Assembly (NCBI RefSeq): GCF_900100865.1
Contig: NZ_LT627734.1
Location: 868,001-932,000 of the forward strand
DNA length: 64,000 nt
Reading direction: 5' to 3'
From: Candidatus Aquiluna sp. UB-MaderosW2red
GTDB taxonomy: Bacteria > Actinomycetota > Actinomycetes > Actinomycetales > Microbacteriaceae
Position 1 is the first letter of the stretch. Each line of letters begins with the position of its first letter. This document shows positions 17,667 through 26,736 of the stretch, one piece after another. The notes beneath the pieces are model-generated. The model saw only the letters and a program-made list of their open reading frames with translations. It was not told the DNA's origin and ran no database searches. The translations under genes were made by a program, and so were the position numbers.

Positions 17667-18139
17667 GCGGTGAGAATCGCGGCATTTGTTTTTCCCATTA
17701 GATAAAGCGGAGATATGTATCCAAAGGGTGACCTAGCGGAAAAGTGAACGCAGCTTTCGCAGTGGTTTTTATAGTCCGAATCCGCTTGGCAATGAGAGCC
17801 AATCACCTCGCCAACTTGGACGGCTGACCCCTTGGTCAGCTCGGAACAGACCGGCTCGAAGGTCGCCAAATAGCCTTCATCAGTTTTAATCGTGATGATG
17901 TCACGGTCTACCACTTTGCCGACAAAGTGAACCTCACCGGCTTGGGGCGAGCTCACCTGATCGCCCAAAAGGATCAAAAAATCCACTCCTCTATGACCTG
18001 CTCCGTATTTTGTCACAGGGGCCAGATACGGGTTGAGTTGCTCGGTTTGAAAATAGGGAATCGGCTCCGCCCAAACTTCAATCGGTTTTGGGCTCAGGGC
18101 TGAGATGAAGATTCCCAGGATGGCGAGTAATTTATTCAT
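17663..18139 (-). CDS. Secreted M23-family peptidase-like protein
   Basis: A 158-residue exported protein with a LytM/M23 fold, a family of zinc endopeptidases that cut peptidoglycan cross-links. Starting from MNKLLAILGIFISAL gives a signal peptide with a likely cut near VWAEP; the frame is open up to 18202 but the extra residues would spoil the signal. The first zinc motif is present as GAGHRGVDF (HxxxD). The second, normally HxH, reads CVHF, with Cys in place of the first His. It stands at the conserved place before rpsB. It may be a catalytically weakened or scaffold form. Confidence 0.8.
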   Translation of the reverse strand: MNKLLAILGIFISALSPKPIEVWAEPIPYFQTEQLNPYLAPVTKYGAGHRGVDFLILLGDQVSSPQAGEVHFVGKVVDRDIITIKTDEGYLATFEPVCSELTKGSAVQVGEVIGSHCQADSDYKNHCESCVHFSARSPFGYISPLYLMGKTNAAILTA

Positions 18140-18202
18140 ACCCGAAGCATGGAATATATCGGTCGGAGCTTTTCGCAGTAAACCCAAAAGAGTGGAAAAC
18201 AC

Positions 18203-18385
18203 CGGGTTTGCTTGGTATGGTTACAGAACGTTCTTACCTTCAGGTAAAGCGAATTCGCGCATTCCAATCAAGCTTGATAGCTCAGTCCCTTTTAGGGTGC
18301 TGCCGGGCTGGAATGCCAGGGTTTTGGTCATCCGGCCGAAGCACAAAACTGAGTGGGCGTGTTTTCACGCCTAAAGGAGGGCCTA
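18203..18385 (+). promoter_or_regulatory. Structured rpsB leader
   Basis: About 180 bases before rpsB contain several short stems. The clearest is GGCGTG-TTTT-CACGCC (18356-18371), which ends four bases before the strong site AAAGGAGGG. Such leaders often bind S2 to control rpsB-tsf. I cannot match it to a specific family from the sequence alone. Confidence 0.35.
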
Positions 18386-19318
18386 ATGGCCACAGTAACA
18401 GTCCGCCAGCTTCTAGATTCTGGTGTTCACTTCGGGCATCAAACCAAGCGCTGGAACCCCAAGATGAAGCCTTTCATTCTTACTGACCGTTCCGGCATCT
18501 ATATCATTGACCTGCAGCAGTCCATCGGCTTCATTGACGAGGCTTATAACTACGTTCGCGACCTAGTCGCAAATGGCGGATCAATCATGTTTGTCGGCAC
18601 CAAGAAGCAGGCCCAGGGAGTTATCTCCGATGAGGCCCAACGTGTTGGCCAGCCGTTCATCAACGAGCGTTGGCTGGGTGGTCTGTTGACCAACTTCAAC
18701 ACCGTTAACAAAAGAATTCAGCGCCTCAAGGAGCTAGAAGTCATGGACTTCACCGATGCTCCAAAGGCCGGCCTCACCAAGAAGGAGCTTTTGATTCTTC
18801 GCCGTGAGAAGGACAAGCTAGTCAAAGTTTTGGGTGGAATTCGCAATATGGCAAAGGTCCCTTCGGCCCTTTGGGTTGTTGACACCAACAAGGAGCACCT
18901 TGCAATTACTGAAGCTCGCAAGCTAGGCATTCCAGTCATCGCAATCCTTGACACAAACTGTGATCCAGATGATGTCACCATCGGTATTCCTGGTAACGAT
19001 GACGCAATTCGAGCAATAGAGATCTTGACCAAGGTAATTGCTGACGCAGCTGCAGACGGCATGATCGCTCGTCACTCTAAGGAAGACCAGACCGCAGAGC
19101 CACTAGCTGATTGGGAGCGCGAGCTTTTGGAGTCAACCCCGGTAGTGGCCGAGACTGTAGCCACCGAGGCAGCCCCGGTTTCCGCTACTCCGGCTGTAGC
19201 GGAAGTCGCTACTGAGGTTGTTGTTGAGACTGAAGTTGCAGAAACCCCAGCAGTTGTAGAGGCTCCAGTAGTTGCAGAAACCCCAGCCGAAGAGGCCAAG
19301 ACTGAGAAGGATGCATAA
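18386..19318 (+). CDS. rpsB: 30S ribosomal protein S2 with Ala/Glu/Val-rich tail
   Basis: S2 joins late in small-subunit assembly. The 310-residue protein begins [20 protein letters not shown] and has the conserved [12 protein letters not shown] and [11 protein letters not shown] blocks. The tail from about residue 250 is dominated by Ala, Glu, Val, Thr and Pro and ends [15 protein letters not shown] 18386 has the excellent site AAAGGAGGG, and the open frame upstream is not used. Its tail closely resembles that of S16 in this window. tsf follows two bases after the stop. Confidence 0.97.
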   Translation: MATVTVRQLLDSGVHFGHQTKRWNPKMKPFILTDRSGIYIIDLQQSIGFIDEAYNYVRDLVANGGSIMFVGTKKQAQGVISDEAQRVGQPFINERWLGGLLTNFNTVNKRIQRLKELEVMDFTDAPKAGLTKKELLILRREKDKLVKVLGGIRNMAKVPSALWVVDTNKEHLAITEARKLGIPVIAILDTNCDPDDVTIGIPGNDDAIRAIEILTKVIADAAADGMIARHSKEDQTAEPLADWERELLESTPVVAETVATEAAPVSATPAVAEVATEVVVETEVAETPAVVEAPVVAETPAEEAKTEKDA

Positions 19319-19320
19319 GC

Positions 19321-20148
19321 ATGGCTAACTACACCGCTCAAGATGTAAAGGCGCTGCGCGAGAAGTCGGGCGCCGGCATGATGGACTGCAAGGGCGCTTT
19401 GGATGAGGCCGACGGCAATATTGAAAAGGCATTTGAGGTTTTGCGCCTCAAGGGACTCAAGGGCGTTTCCAAGCGCGAAGGCCGGACAACTTCCAATGGT
19501 CTAGTGGTGGCTCGTGTCTCTGATGGCGTGGGCTACATGATCGAACTAGCCTGTGAAACCGACTTTGTCGCAAAGTCCGAGAACTTCATAGCACTAGCTG
19601 ACGCTGTGGCTGACGCCATAGCTGCGGCTGGGGCAATAGATGTTGCAGCTGCTTTGAACGCACCACACGGCGCACACACCGTTGGGGATGCAATCATAGA
19701 CAAGGCCGCAATCATGGGCGAGAAGGTGGAGCTTCGTAAGGTTGAGGTTGTGAAGGCCTCGGGTATTGATTCCTACTTGCACCGCACCTCAAAAGATCTT
19801 CCACCTCAGGTGGGCGTTCTTTTGGGCTACGAGGGAACCGATTCGGAGACCGCGCACGATGTCGCAGTCCACATCGCAGCCTTTAGCCCGACCTACCTAT
19901 CGCGCGAGGATGTTCCAGTCGAAATCGTTGCCAAAGAGCGCGAGATCGCCGAGGAGACTGCTCGCAACGAGGGTAAGCCCGAGGTAGCAATGCCAAAAAT
20001 TATTGAGGGTCGGGTTACCGGCTTCTTCAAGGAGAACTGCCTTTTGGACCAGGACTTCGCAAAGGACAATAAGCAGTCCGTTGCAAAGGTTTTGGAAACT
20101 GCAGGCCTCAAGGTAACAGGCTTTATTCGCATGCGAGTCGGCGTCTAA
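19321..20148 (+). CDS. tsf: Elongation factor Ts
   Basis: EF-Ts exchanges GDP for GTP on EF-Tu. The 275-residue protein has the N-terminal UBA-like domain with LREKSGAGMMDCKGALDE, the core block CETDFVAKSENF, and a C-terminal region with KIIEGRVTGFFKENCLLDQ. It is in the standard rpsB-tsf operon and is followed by a clear terminator. Confidence 0.97.
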   Translation: MANYTAQDVKALREKSGAGMMDCKGALDEADGNIEKAFEVLRLKGLKGVSKREGRTTSNGLVVARVSDGVGYMIELACETDFVAKSENFIALADAVADAIAAAGAIDVAAALNAPHGAHTVGDAIIDKAAIMGEKVELRKVEVVKASGIDSYLHRTSKDLPPQVGVLLGYEGTDSETAHDVAVHIAAFSPTYLSREDVPVEIVAKEREIAEETARNEGKPEVAMPKIIEGRVTGFFKENCLLDQDFAKDNKQSVAKVLETAGLKVTGFIRMRVGV

Positions 20149-20167
20149 ATCTCCTAATAACTTATAA

Positions 20168-20198
20168 GCGGGCTCGGTCATTTGACCGGGCCCGTTTC
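20168..20198 (+). terminator. Terminator after rpsB-tsf
   Basis: A 13-base stem, GCGGGCTCGGTCA (20168-20180) with TGACCGGGCCCGT (20183-20195), contains two G-T wobble pairs and is followed by TTTCTATTT. It separates tsf from pyrH. Confidence 0.85.
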
Positions 20199-20254
20199 TA
20201 TTTGCGCCCTAGGATTGGTCGAAGAGTCTGTGAAGTGTAAATCTGGAGGTAATT

Positions 20255-20956
20255 ATGGTGAATCGCAAGCGCCGAGTATTACTAAAGCTCTCCGGTGAAG
20301 CCTTCGGTGGCGGCTCCCTAGGCGTTAATCCGGACATAGTCTCTGAGATTGCCAAGGATATCGCGGCGGCAAGTCAGAAGGTTGAAATCGCAATCGTGGT
20401 TGGCGGTGGCAACTTTTTCCGAGGCGCTGAACTATCAGGGCGAGGAATGGACCGGGGCCGCGCCGATTACATGGGCATGCTCGGCACCGTGATGAATGCC
20501 TTGGCCCTACAGGACTTTATTGAACAAGCCGGTGCTCAGGTTCGGGTGCAATCAGCCATCACCATGGCTCAGGTAGCCGAGCCCTACCTTCCGCTTCGCG
20601 CCATTCGGCACATGGAGAAGGGTCGCATCGTGGTGTTTGGCGCTGGGGCTGGGTTGCCGTATTTTTCTACCGATACGGTAGCAGCGCAAAGAGCACTAGA
20701 GATTCACGCCGATGAGGTCTTGGTAGCTAAAAATGGGGTAGACGGGGTTTATTCGGCCGACCCTAAAAAGGATCCGAAGGCTAAAAAACTCACCCAGGTG
20801 AGCTACCAAGAAGCCCTTGTTCGAGGGCTCAAGGTTGTGGACTCAACGGCATTCTCGCTCTGTATGGACAATCAGATGCCGATGCGCGTCTTTGGCATGG
20901 ATGAGATTTCGGATGCCCTCTTGGGCAAGCCGGTTGGCACAAGAGTTACACCTTAG
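20255..20956 (+). CDS. pyrH: UMP kinase
   Basis: PyrH phosphorylates UMP to UDP with ATP. It is a hexameric amino acid kinase-fold enzyme of pyrimidine synthesis. The 233 residues show [11 protein letters not shown] at the start, [12 protein letters not shown], the [16 protein letters not shown] block and the [12 protein letters not shown] nucleotide-binding segment. A GGAGGT site precedes the ATG. It begins the pyrH-frr-cdsA group. Confidence 0.96.
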   Translation: MVNRKRRVLLKLSGEAFGGGSLGVNPDIVSEIAKDIAAASQKVEIAIVVGGGNFFRGAELSGRGMDRGRADYMGMLGTVMNALALQDFIEQAGAQVRVQSAITMAQVAEPYLPLRAIRHMEKGRIVVFGAGAGLPYFSTDTVAAQRALEIHADEVLVAKNGVDGVYSADPKKDPKAKKLTQVSYQEALVRGLKVVDSTAFSLCMDNQMPMRVFGMDEISDALLGKPVGTRVTP

Positions 20957-20976
20957 TTTCGAAGAAAGAGGAAGAA

Positions 20977-21537
20977 ATGATCACCAACATTTTGGCAGAA
21001 GCCAAGGACAAGATGGAAAAGTCGCTGGAAGCTACAAAAGACGATTTTGCATCGGTTCGGACTGGAAGAGCGAACCCGGGGCTTTTTCAGAAGATCATGG
21101 TGGACTACTACGGCACGATGACCCCGCTCGGCCAACTCGGTGCAATCTCGACACCCGAGGCCCGGACCATCCTGATCAACCCCTATGACAAAAGCGCCCT
21201 CGGCGCAATTGAGAAGGCGCTTATGGCGATGCCCAATCTTGGTGCTCAGCCCAACTCCGATGGCAATGTCATTAGGGTAAACCTGCCCGAGCTGACCGAG
21301 GAGCGTCGCAAGGAATATGTCAAGCTAACTCGCGATAAGGCCGAGCACGGCCGAGTGTCAATTCGCAACATTCGCCGCAAGGGAATGGAAGACCTAGCTT
21401 CGGTCAAAAAAGACGGTGGCGCTGGCGAGGATGAAGTGGAACGCGGCGAAAAGGAGCTTGAGGCAACAACCAAGACACACATCGAACGCATCGATGAGGC
21501 ACTAAAGAATAAAGAATCCGAACTTCTCGAGGTTTAG
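20977..21537 (+). CDS. frr: Ribosome recycling factor
   Basis: RRF with EF-G splits ribosomes after termination. The 186-residue protein is of standard length, with [17 protein letters not shown], the [18 protein letters not shown] block and the Arg/Lys-rich [14 protein letters not shown]. An AAAGAGGAAG site precedes the start. The cdsA start codon follows its stop without a gap. Confidence 0.97.
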   Translation: MITNILAEAKDKMEKSLEATKDDFASVRTGRANPGLFQKIMVDYYGTMTPLGQLGAISTPEARTILINPYDKSALGAIEKALMAMPNLGAQPNSDGNVIRVNLPELTEERRKEYVKLTRDKAEHGRVSIRNIRRKGMEDLASVKKDGGAGEDEVERGEKELEATTKTHIERIDEALKNKESELLEV

Positions 21538-22362
21538 TTGGAAGAATCTAAAACCGCGAAACTCGGAACCCGACTTGCTGTCGGATCTTCACTAGGTGCC
21601 GTATTCCTAATGACACTGACTTGGTCACCATTGGTAATTTTGATGGTCTCGATTGCCTCTGCCATAGCGGTGTTTGAACTCGCGTCGGCCATGCGGACTG
21701 CGGGGTGGTTCGTTCCAAGAATCCCGGCCACTATTGCGGCTTTTGGGATTCCATGGGCAGCCTTTTATTTCTCAACCCAGGGTCAATGGCTCTCGGTATC
21801 GGTTTCAGTGGTTTTCATGGTCAGCTGGCGGCTGTTGTTTTTGCTTGTCACAAAAACCGATCAGAGCGTGAAGCAAACTTTGCGGGATTTTGGGGCAAGC
21901 GCATTTGTAGTGATTTATGTGCCACTGCTTTTGAGCTTTGCGGCCTTGATCGTTAATAAACCGATGGGTGTGGTTTGGATCTTTGGCACGGTTTTCACCG
22001 TGGCTCTCATCGATACCTTTGGCTACCTTTTCGGGCGTTTCTTTGGAAAAACTAAATTATCGCCGGTGATCAGCCCGAAAAAAACCTGGGAGGGTCTCGG
22101 AGCCTCAATTCTCGGAGCAGTTGTCGGAGGGGTCACGACCGCTTTGCTGCTCGGGGCCTCGGTGTGGTTCGGGTTGATATTTGGAGTCGCGCTCTTAGTT
22201 AGCTCGGTAACTGGAGACCTATCTGAGTCCTTGATCAAAAGAGACTTAAATGTGAAGGATATGGGTAATGTCCTTCCCGGTCATGGTGGCATGATGGACC
22301 GAATAGATTCTTTACTACCTTCTGTTTTTGTGGCTTACCTACTAACGCACATCGTTTTCTAA
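21538..22362 (+). CDS. cdsA: Phosphatidate cytidylyltransferase
   Basis: CdsA makes CDP-diacylglycerol from phosphatidic acid and CTP at the membrane. The 274-residue protein has about seven or eight hydrophobic segments and the family signature SPKKTWEGLGASILG, plus the end block NVLPGHGGMMDRIDSLLPS. It starts with TTG directly after the frr stop, with zero spacing. Confidence 0.93.
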   Translation: MEESKTAKLGTRLAVGSSLGAVFLMTLTWSPLVILMVSIASAIAVFELASAMRTAGWFVPRIPATIAAFGIPWAAFYFSTQGQWLSVSVSVVFMVSWRLLFLLVTKTDQSVKQTLRDFGASAFVVIYVPLLLSFAALIVNKPMGVVWIFGTVFTVALIDTFGYLFGRFFGKTKLSPVISPKKTWEGLGASILGAVVGGVTTALLLGASVWFGLIFGVALLVSSVTGDLSESLIKRDLNVKDMGNVLPGHGGMMDRIDSLLPSVFVAYLLTHIVF

Positions 22363-22375
22363 TAAGGGGTTGATT

Positions 22376-22912
22376 ATGGATTTTCCCAACACTCTAACCG
22401 GGGTTCAGGGTTACGACCCGCAGGCTGTTGACGCTCTGATGGCTAGAGTGAAAAGACAATACGAGGGTCAGGGGCTCGGCCCGATTTCCGCTGGAATGCT
22501 GGTTGAAACAAGGTTTGATTTAGTTGCTGGAGGTTACCAAGTTCAGGCCGTAGATGCGGCCTTGGCAAGGCTTGCAGACACCTTCGAGCTCAGAGAACAA
22601 TCCGAGCGATTGGCCCGGTTGGGTAAGGGCGTGATTTTAGGTGAACTCGAAATTATGGATACTGAGCTGCAGAGAGTTCTAGGTCTCGGGGCAGTCGGAG
22701 CGTTTGATTACGCAAAACGCGGCTACAAAAAGCGCGATGTGAAAAAGGTGCTCCAAATTATTTCGGAATTTGGTGGCTTGGATCGGGTTGATGCTTTCGT
22801 GGTGCGCAGTCAGGCGCTCAGGAGGTCTCGTTCCGGTCTTGATAGGGATCAGGTTGATGAGTTTTTGGCTCTTGTAACTGCGGCTTCGACCAGGGCTCGA
22901 ATCACAGCGTAA
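22376..22912 (+). CDS. DivIVA-domain repeat protein
   Basis: A 178-residue protein built of short DivIVA-type segments without a long coiled coil. The pattern F...GYD...VDA.... recurs as GVQGYDPQAVDALMARV near the start, FDLVAGGYQVQAVDAALARL in the middle, and FDYAKRGYKKRDVKKVLQII later. A fourth, RSGLDRDQVDEFLALV, closes the protein. DivIVA segments bind curved membrane and recruit partners. ATG 22376 has AAGGGG in front; a TTG six bases earlier is less likely. Similar proteins occur after cdsA in related actinobacteria. Function unknown. Confidence 0.75.
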   Translation: MDFPNTLTGVQGYDPQAVDALMARVKRQYEGQGLGPISAGMLVETRFDLVAGGYQVQAVDAALARLADTFELREQSERLARLGKGVILGELEIMDTELQRVLGLGAVGAFDYAKRGYKKRDVKKVLQIISEFGGLDRVDAFVVRSQALRRSRSGLDRDQVDEFLALVTAASTRARITA

Positions 22913-22965
22913 TTGCCCAAATAGCTATCAACGCATAGGCTTATGGCCGAATAACAAGGAGCTTC

Positions 22966-23547
22966 ATGGGAAGACACTCGGCTAAGCGTGCGAATCGCCG
23001 CTCAGCTATCCCTACTTTGGGCTTCTTTTTTGTTGCCGGGTTAGTCATGGTTTCCGCTGTCGATCCTTACTCCGGAAACCTTGCCTCGGCCAGCACAATG
23101 CAGGCCTTCGAGCAGGATGACCGCGATAATCAGCAATTAAAAATTGTGCAAGTCGCGGGGGATGGGTTTGACCGTGGCGGATTCGAATTGGTCTCCGGAG
23201 CGAAGGCCAGCAAGCTCTTTGTGAATTCTGCCCCTTACCCTTCGCCCGATACCGCCAAGGGCGTAGCTCTCAAGCTGGTAACTGCCAAGGGCTGGGAATA
23301 CGACCAGTTTTCCTGCTTGGTAAAGCTCTGGGAGCGAGAGAGTAACTGGAGAGTCAATGCGACAAACAGCTCCTCCGGTGCATATGGGATTCCGCAGTCC
23401 CTGCCAGCCTCAAAACTCGCCAGCGCCGGAGCCGATTGGCGCACCAACCCGGAGACTCAAATTAAGTGGGGATTGGGTTATATATCGAGTCGCTATAGTT
23501 CTCCTTGCGGAGCGTTAGCCCACTCCGATGAGAACAACTGGTACTAA
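22966..23547 (+). CDS. Secreted lytic-transglycosylase-like protein
   Basis: A 193-residue protein with a basic N-terminus and one hydrophobic segment (about 16-34), so probably exported. The C-terminal half has the pattern typical of actinobacterial transglycosylase-like proteins: WERESNWRVNATNSSSGAYG with the likely catalytic Glu, then GIPQSLPASKLASAGADWRT, TQIKWGLGYISSRY and a final NNWY. Such proteins cleave peptidoglycan glycan strands. The next gene begins immediately after its stop. Confidence 0.85.
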   Translation: MGRHSAKRANRRSAIPTLGFFFVAGLVMVSAVDPYSGNLASASTMQAFEQDDRDNQQLKIVQVAGDGFDRGGFELVSGAKASKLFVNSAPYPSPDTAKGVALKLVTAKGWEYDQFSCLVKLWERESNWRVNATNSSSGAYGIPQSLPASKLASAGADWRTNPETQIKWGLGYISSRYSSPCGALAHSDENNWY

Positions 23548-23844
23548 ATGAACCCCAATCGCTCTCGAAAGCGCTCAAGGCGGCCCGAGGCGCTAGATCT
23601 AGATTTAAATCGGGTTCGCACTTCCATCCCAAAGACCGAGCTAAAGCGCGGTATTGAATTTTCGGTGCAGCAGTCCTCTGGAGGCAATGCTGAAGCCGGC
23701 AAGACCTGGATGTGTCCGGTTTGCTCAATTTCCATTGAGCAGGGCCTCACGCACACGGTCGCCTGGGATCTACATCGTGGTGTTGAGACTAGAAGACATT
23801 TTCACAACCACTGCTGGAAACTCTTCGATGGGCAGCTACTTTGA
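23548..23844 (+). CDS. Small conserved actinobacterial protein with Cys/His pattern
   Basis: A 98-residue protein. It has a basic N-terminus and a C-terminal block with CPVCSISIEQGLTHTVAW and RRHFHNHCWKLF, resembling a metal-binding Cys/His arrangement. Similar short proteins, sometimes mislabelled as ATP/GTP-binding, lie beside an alpha/beta hydrolase in other actinobacteria. The start ATG abuts the previous stop, and its TGA overlaps the TTG start of the next gene, so the three genes are translationally linked. Confidence 0.75.
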   Translation: MNPNRSRKRSRRPEALDLDLNRVRTSIPKTELKRGIEFSVQQSSGGNAEAGKTWMCPVCSISIEQGLTHTVAWDLHRGVETRRHFHNHCWKLFDGQLL

Positions 23845-24551
23845 GCCAGGAAATCAGGGCAGCCACCGAGCTCCCGGCTATCCGAGAAAATATCGAGCTC
23901 CATACGCAAGATGGTGAAGTGTTGGTTGGGGAGCTGGCGATGCCGCTAACGGGGAAACCGGTGGCAACTCTGGTGACTCTTCATCCACTTCCAACCCACG
24001 GTGGGTTTATGGATTCGCACATTCTTCGCAAGGCAGCCAATCGTCTTCCCGCGCTAATCAATGTCGCGGTGCTGCGCTTTAACACCAGGGGAACCGAGTC
24101 ACCCAGGGGTAAATCAACAGGTTCATTTGACTCGGGTAATTCTGAAAAGTTCGATGTTGCGGCTGCGATTCAATTTTGTGAGGATCGTGGTCTTCCAACC
24201 CCCTGGCTGATCGGTTGGTCCTTTGGGACCGAACTAGCCATTAGGTATGGACCCGAAAACCATATAATTGGGGCAATTCTTTTATCGCCACCACTTCATC
24301 GAGCCACCGAGCAAGACCTAATGGCATGGAATCAGACTCAAAAGCCCCTGATTGCCTTTGTTCCGGAACTCGATGATTACCTCAGACCCCAGGAGGCAGC
24401 AATCCGCTTTGGGGTGGTGGATTCGGCCAAGGTGATTGCATTCGATGGTGAAAAGCATCTTTGGGTAGGGGAGTCTGCCACCAAAAGGGTGCTCAACGGT
24501 ATTGCAGAAATTGTGGCACCGGGCTCGGGGCCATTGCCGACTACTTTTTAG
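23841..24551 (+). CDS. Alpha/beta hydrolase
   Basis: A 236-residue alpha/beta hydrolase fold protein. The nucleophile elbow is GWSFG, the oxyanion region is near LHPLPTHGG, and RFNTRGTESPRG follows the third strand. A likely catalytic Asp lies in ELDDYL and a His in GEKHLW. It resembles small dienelactone hydrolase-like or CocE-type esterases; the substrate is unknown. It starts with TTG overlapping the previous stop. Its stop overlaps that of the convergent transporter gene by four bases. Confidence 0.85.
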   Translation: MSQEIRAATELPAIRENIELHTQDGEVLVGELAMPLTGKPVATLVTLHPLPTHGGFMDSHILRKAANRLPALINVAVLRFNTRGTESPRGKSTGSFDSGNSEKFDVAAAIQFCEDRGLPTPWLIGWSFGTELAIRYGPENHIIGAILLSPPLHRATEQDLMAWNQTQKPLIAFVPELDDYLRPQEAAIRFGVVDSAKVIAFDGEKHLWVGESATKRVLNGIAEIVAPGSGPLPTTF

Positions 24552-25600
24552 CGCAACTGCTGCTTAGGTATCCAGACTTCACGAACAATTAATAAAACCG
24601 AGGCGGCCACCGGAATCGCGATTAGCGCTCCCAGCACTCCAACCAAAGTTCCGCCAATCAGGGCCGCAATAACCACTAGAGCTCCGGGAACAGAAACGGC
24701 CCTGCGCATCACTCTTGGGCTCACTAGGTAGGCCTCAAGCTGAAGGTAAATAAGGTAATAAATTCCAACCACGATCGCGGTCTGGGTCCCAGAGACAAAA
24801 GAAACGCTGGTCACCAGGATTGCCGATGCGGTGGCACCAACCAGCGGAATCAAGGCCAATAAGAAAGCCACCAGCGATAACAGGAGCGCAAATGGCACTT
24901 GCATGATGGTGAGGAATATGAAGAGTGCGATGGCGTGTATCAGCGCGATGGAGGTCTGCCCCATCAGCCAGCGACCCACCGAGAGAGCCACCTGATCGGT
25001 TATTTTCCTAAACCGCTCTCGCTTTGATGCTGAAACCAAATTCGCTAGGTAGTCCTTCATTGGTTCAAGTGAAGCCATGAAGTAAAGAGTCAAGATAACG
25101 ACAATGACAAAGCCAACTAAGCCCGAGATGATTCCAATGCCGACCTGCAAAAGCCCGCCCGCTAATGCCGGCCAGTTATCGCTATTTGTAATAAAGGTGA
25201 TTGCGGAGTCCGTAGCCTGAGTGATTCCACCACCGAGTTGGTCATCGAGGCGTGAAACCAAATTCGTAGACACTAGGGTCTCTGCAATGGCGGGAATGCG
25301 TTCAACTAGTTTCCCAGCCTCGGTTACAGCGGTTGGCAAAATAGCCCAAACCAAAAGTGCTACCGTGCCCAAGAATCCGGTCACAACAATGGCCACCGCC
25401 AGCGGCCTAGGCAAACTTGCTTTCCTAAGCGCCCTGATCAAGGGGTCCAGTCCCAGAGCCAGAAACAGTGAGATGCCCACGTAGGTCAAGATTGTCGCGA
25501 TCTGCTGGAACGCGCCACCCAATACAATCGCGACCAATACACCCAAGCCACCGAGGAGCCCGATCTGAAATGGGTTAGATAATCTAGTGCGCTGTTCCAT
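24548..25600 (-). CDS. AI-2E family transporter
   Basis: A 350-residue membrane protein of the AI-2E/PerM family. It has about eight hydrophobic segments, in pairs near the N-terminus and a cluster in the last third, with a hydrophilic middle. The LALIPLVGATASAILV and YLVSPRVMRRAVSVPGALVV blocks are typical. Members have been linked to autoinducer-2 export or Na+/H+ antiport, and the substrate cannot be told from sequence. ATG 25600 has GGGAGAG in front and lies inside the end of the upstream coiled-coil gene (17-base overlap), so they are probably coupled. Confidence 0.88.
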   Translation of the reverse strand: MEQRTRLSNPFQIGLLGGLGVLVAIVLGGAFQQIATILTYVGISLFLALGLDPLIRALRKASLPRPLAVAIVVTGFLGTVALLVWAILPTAVTEAGKLVERIPAIAETLVSTNLVSRLDDQLGGGITQATDSAITFITNSDNWPALAGGLLQVGIGIISGLVGFVIVVILTLYFMASLEPMKDYLANLVSASKRERFRKITDQVALSVGRWLMGQTSIALIHAIALFIFLTIMQVPFALLLSLVAFLLALIPLVGATASAILVTSVSFVSGTQTAIVVGIYYLIYLQLEAYLVSPRVMRRAVSVPGALVVIAALIGGTLVGVLGALIAIPVAASVLLIVREVWIPKQQLR

Positions 25601-26669
25601 GATCTCTCCCTTGATTCAATTGCTCAGTTACCAAGTTACGCAGGTTTTCAAGATATGTCTCGATAGCCGCCGTTTGATTTTGCAAGAGGGTGATATTTTG
25701 CTCGGCCTTGCGCTCGATGTCCTTAGCGTTGAGATTCGCTAGTTGAGTCAAGTTTCGGCTCTCGATCTGGGCTGCGTGCAGCAGGGCCTCCGCCTGATCT
25801 CTGGCCTCTTGCAAAATTGTGCGCTGCGAGCTCGCGGCCTGCAACTCAAGGGTCTCGATCTCAAGGCGCAGTCCTGCAATGCTCTGGTTGAGACCGGATA
25901 GGTCGGCGATTGCGCTTTCTAGGTAGCCTTGGGTGGTGGCTACGGCCTCCTGGTGTTTGGTTTGATACTCCTGCTCGGCGTCTAGTCGACGAGCCGCCAG
26001 GGCGGCCTCGAGCTTAGCCTGCTGTTTTTCTTTTAGTTTCCCCTGAAGGTCCAAATCGTTGGTTATGAGGTTCACTTTTGCAGCATAGTCGGCTTCGAGT
26101 TTTGCGCTCAGCAAGTCTATTTCGCGCTTGGTGGTTGCCCGCAGGGCCGCTACTTCAGTAGCGGCAAGTCCTCTGGCTTGGGCATTCTGAATTTCATTGG
26201 CGCGGGTGAGGCTTTGCGAATCTTTGGTTGCTTGCTCAAGAATCTGCTTTGCCTCTGATTCGGCAATATTCAGGATTCTTGAGGCTCTCCGATTTGCCTC
26301 AATGATTGTCGCCTCGTAGTTCGACTCGGCCTGATCTCCCAGTTCAACGGCGGCCAGTTCTGCCCTCGCAGTTATTTGCTGAGCGACTATTTGGGAATTT
26401 TGTTCTAACTCGGTTGCGATCAGCTGGGCATTTGAGAGAATCATGGCGGCTTTGGACCCCAGGGCAGCGAAGTTTGGTTTCTCGGTTTGACTAACGGTTA
26501 GCTGGGCTTCTTCCAGGCTGGCCAGGGCGTTTTTGAGTGCGGTTTGAGATTCCACGGTTAGCTCATTGAGACGAACCAGTTCGGAATTTATTTCGTTTAT
26601 TTCACGCTCAACCATCGCAGGGTCGTAACCTTTGCGAACTATTTCAAAGCGATTGAATTCTTGCGGCAA
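25584..26669 (-). CDS. DivIVA-like long coiled-coil protein
   Basis: A 361-residue protein. It has an N-terminal DivIVA-type segment (FEIVRKGYDPAMVEREINEI, near residues 8-27) followed by some 320 residues of Ala/Glu/Gln/Leu-rich heptads. These suggest a long coiled coil with no membrane segment. Such proteins act as polar or septal scaffolds in actinobacteria. The frame is open to TTG 26714, but TTG 26669 is preferred because AAAGGA lies six bases before it and it begins LPQEFNRFEIV. It overlaps the transporter gene downstream. Confidence 0.78.
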   Translation of the reverse strand: MPQEFNRFEIVRKGYDPAMVEREINEINSELVRLNELTVESQTALKNALASLEEAQLTVSQTEKPNFAALGSKAAMILSNAQLIATELEQNSQIVAQQITARAELAAVELGDQAESNYEATIIEANRRASRILNIAESEAKQILEQATKDSQSLTRANEIQNAQARGLAATEVAALRATTKREIDLLSAKLEADYAAKVNLITNDLDLQGKLKEKQQAKLEAALAARRLDAEQEYQTKHQEAVATTQGYLESAIADLSGLNQSIAGLRLEIETLELQAASSQRTILQEARDQAEALLHAAQIESRNLTQLANLNAKDIERKAEQNITLLQNQTAAIETYLENLRNLVTEQLNQGRDHGTAH

Positions 26670-26736
26670 GGCGGGTCCTTTGTAGCCTGTGGGTAAACTT
26701 GTGAAGGCTAACAAAGTCTACCTATGAGGAACCCCT

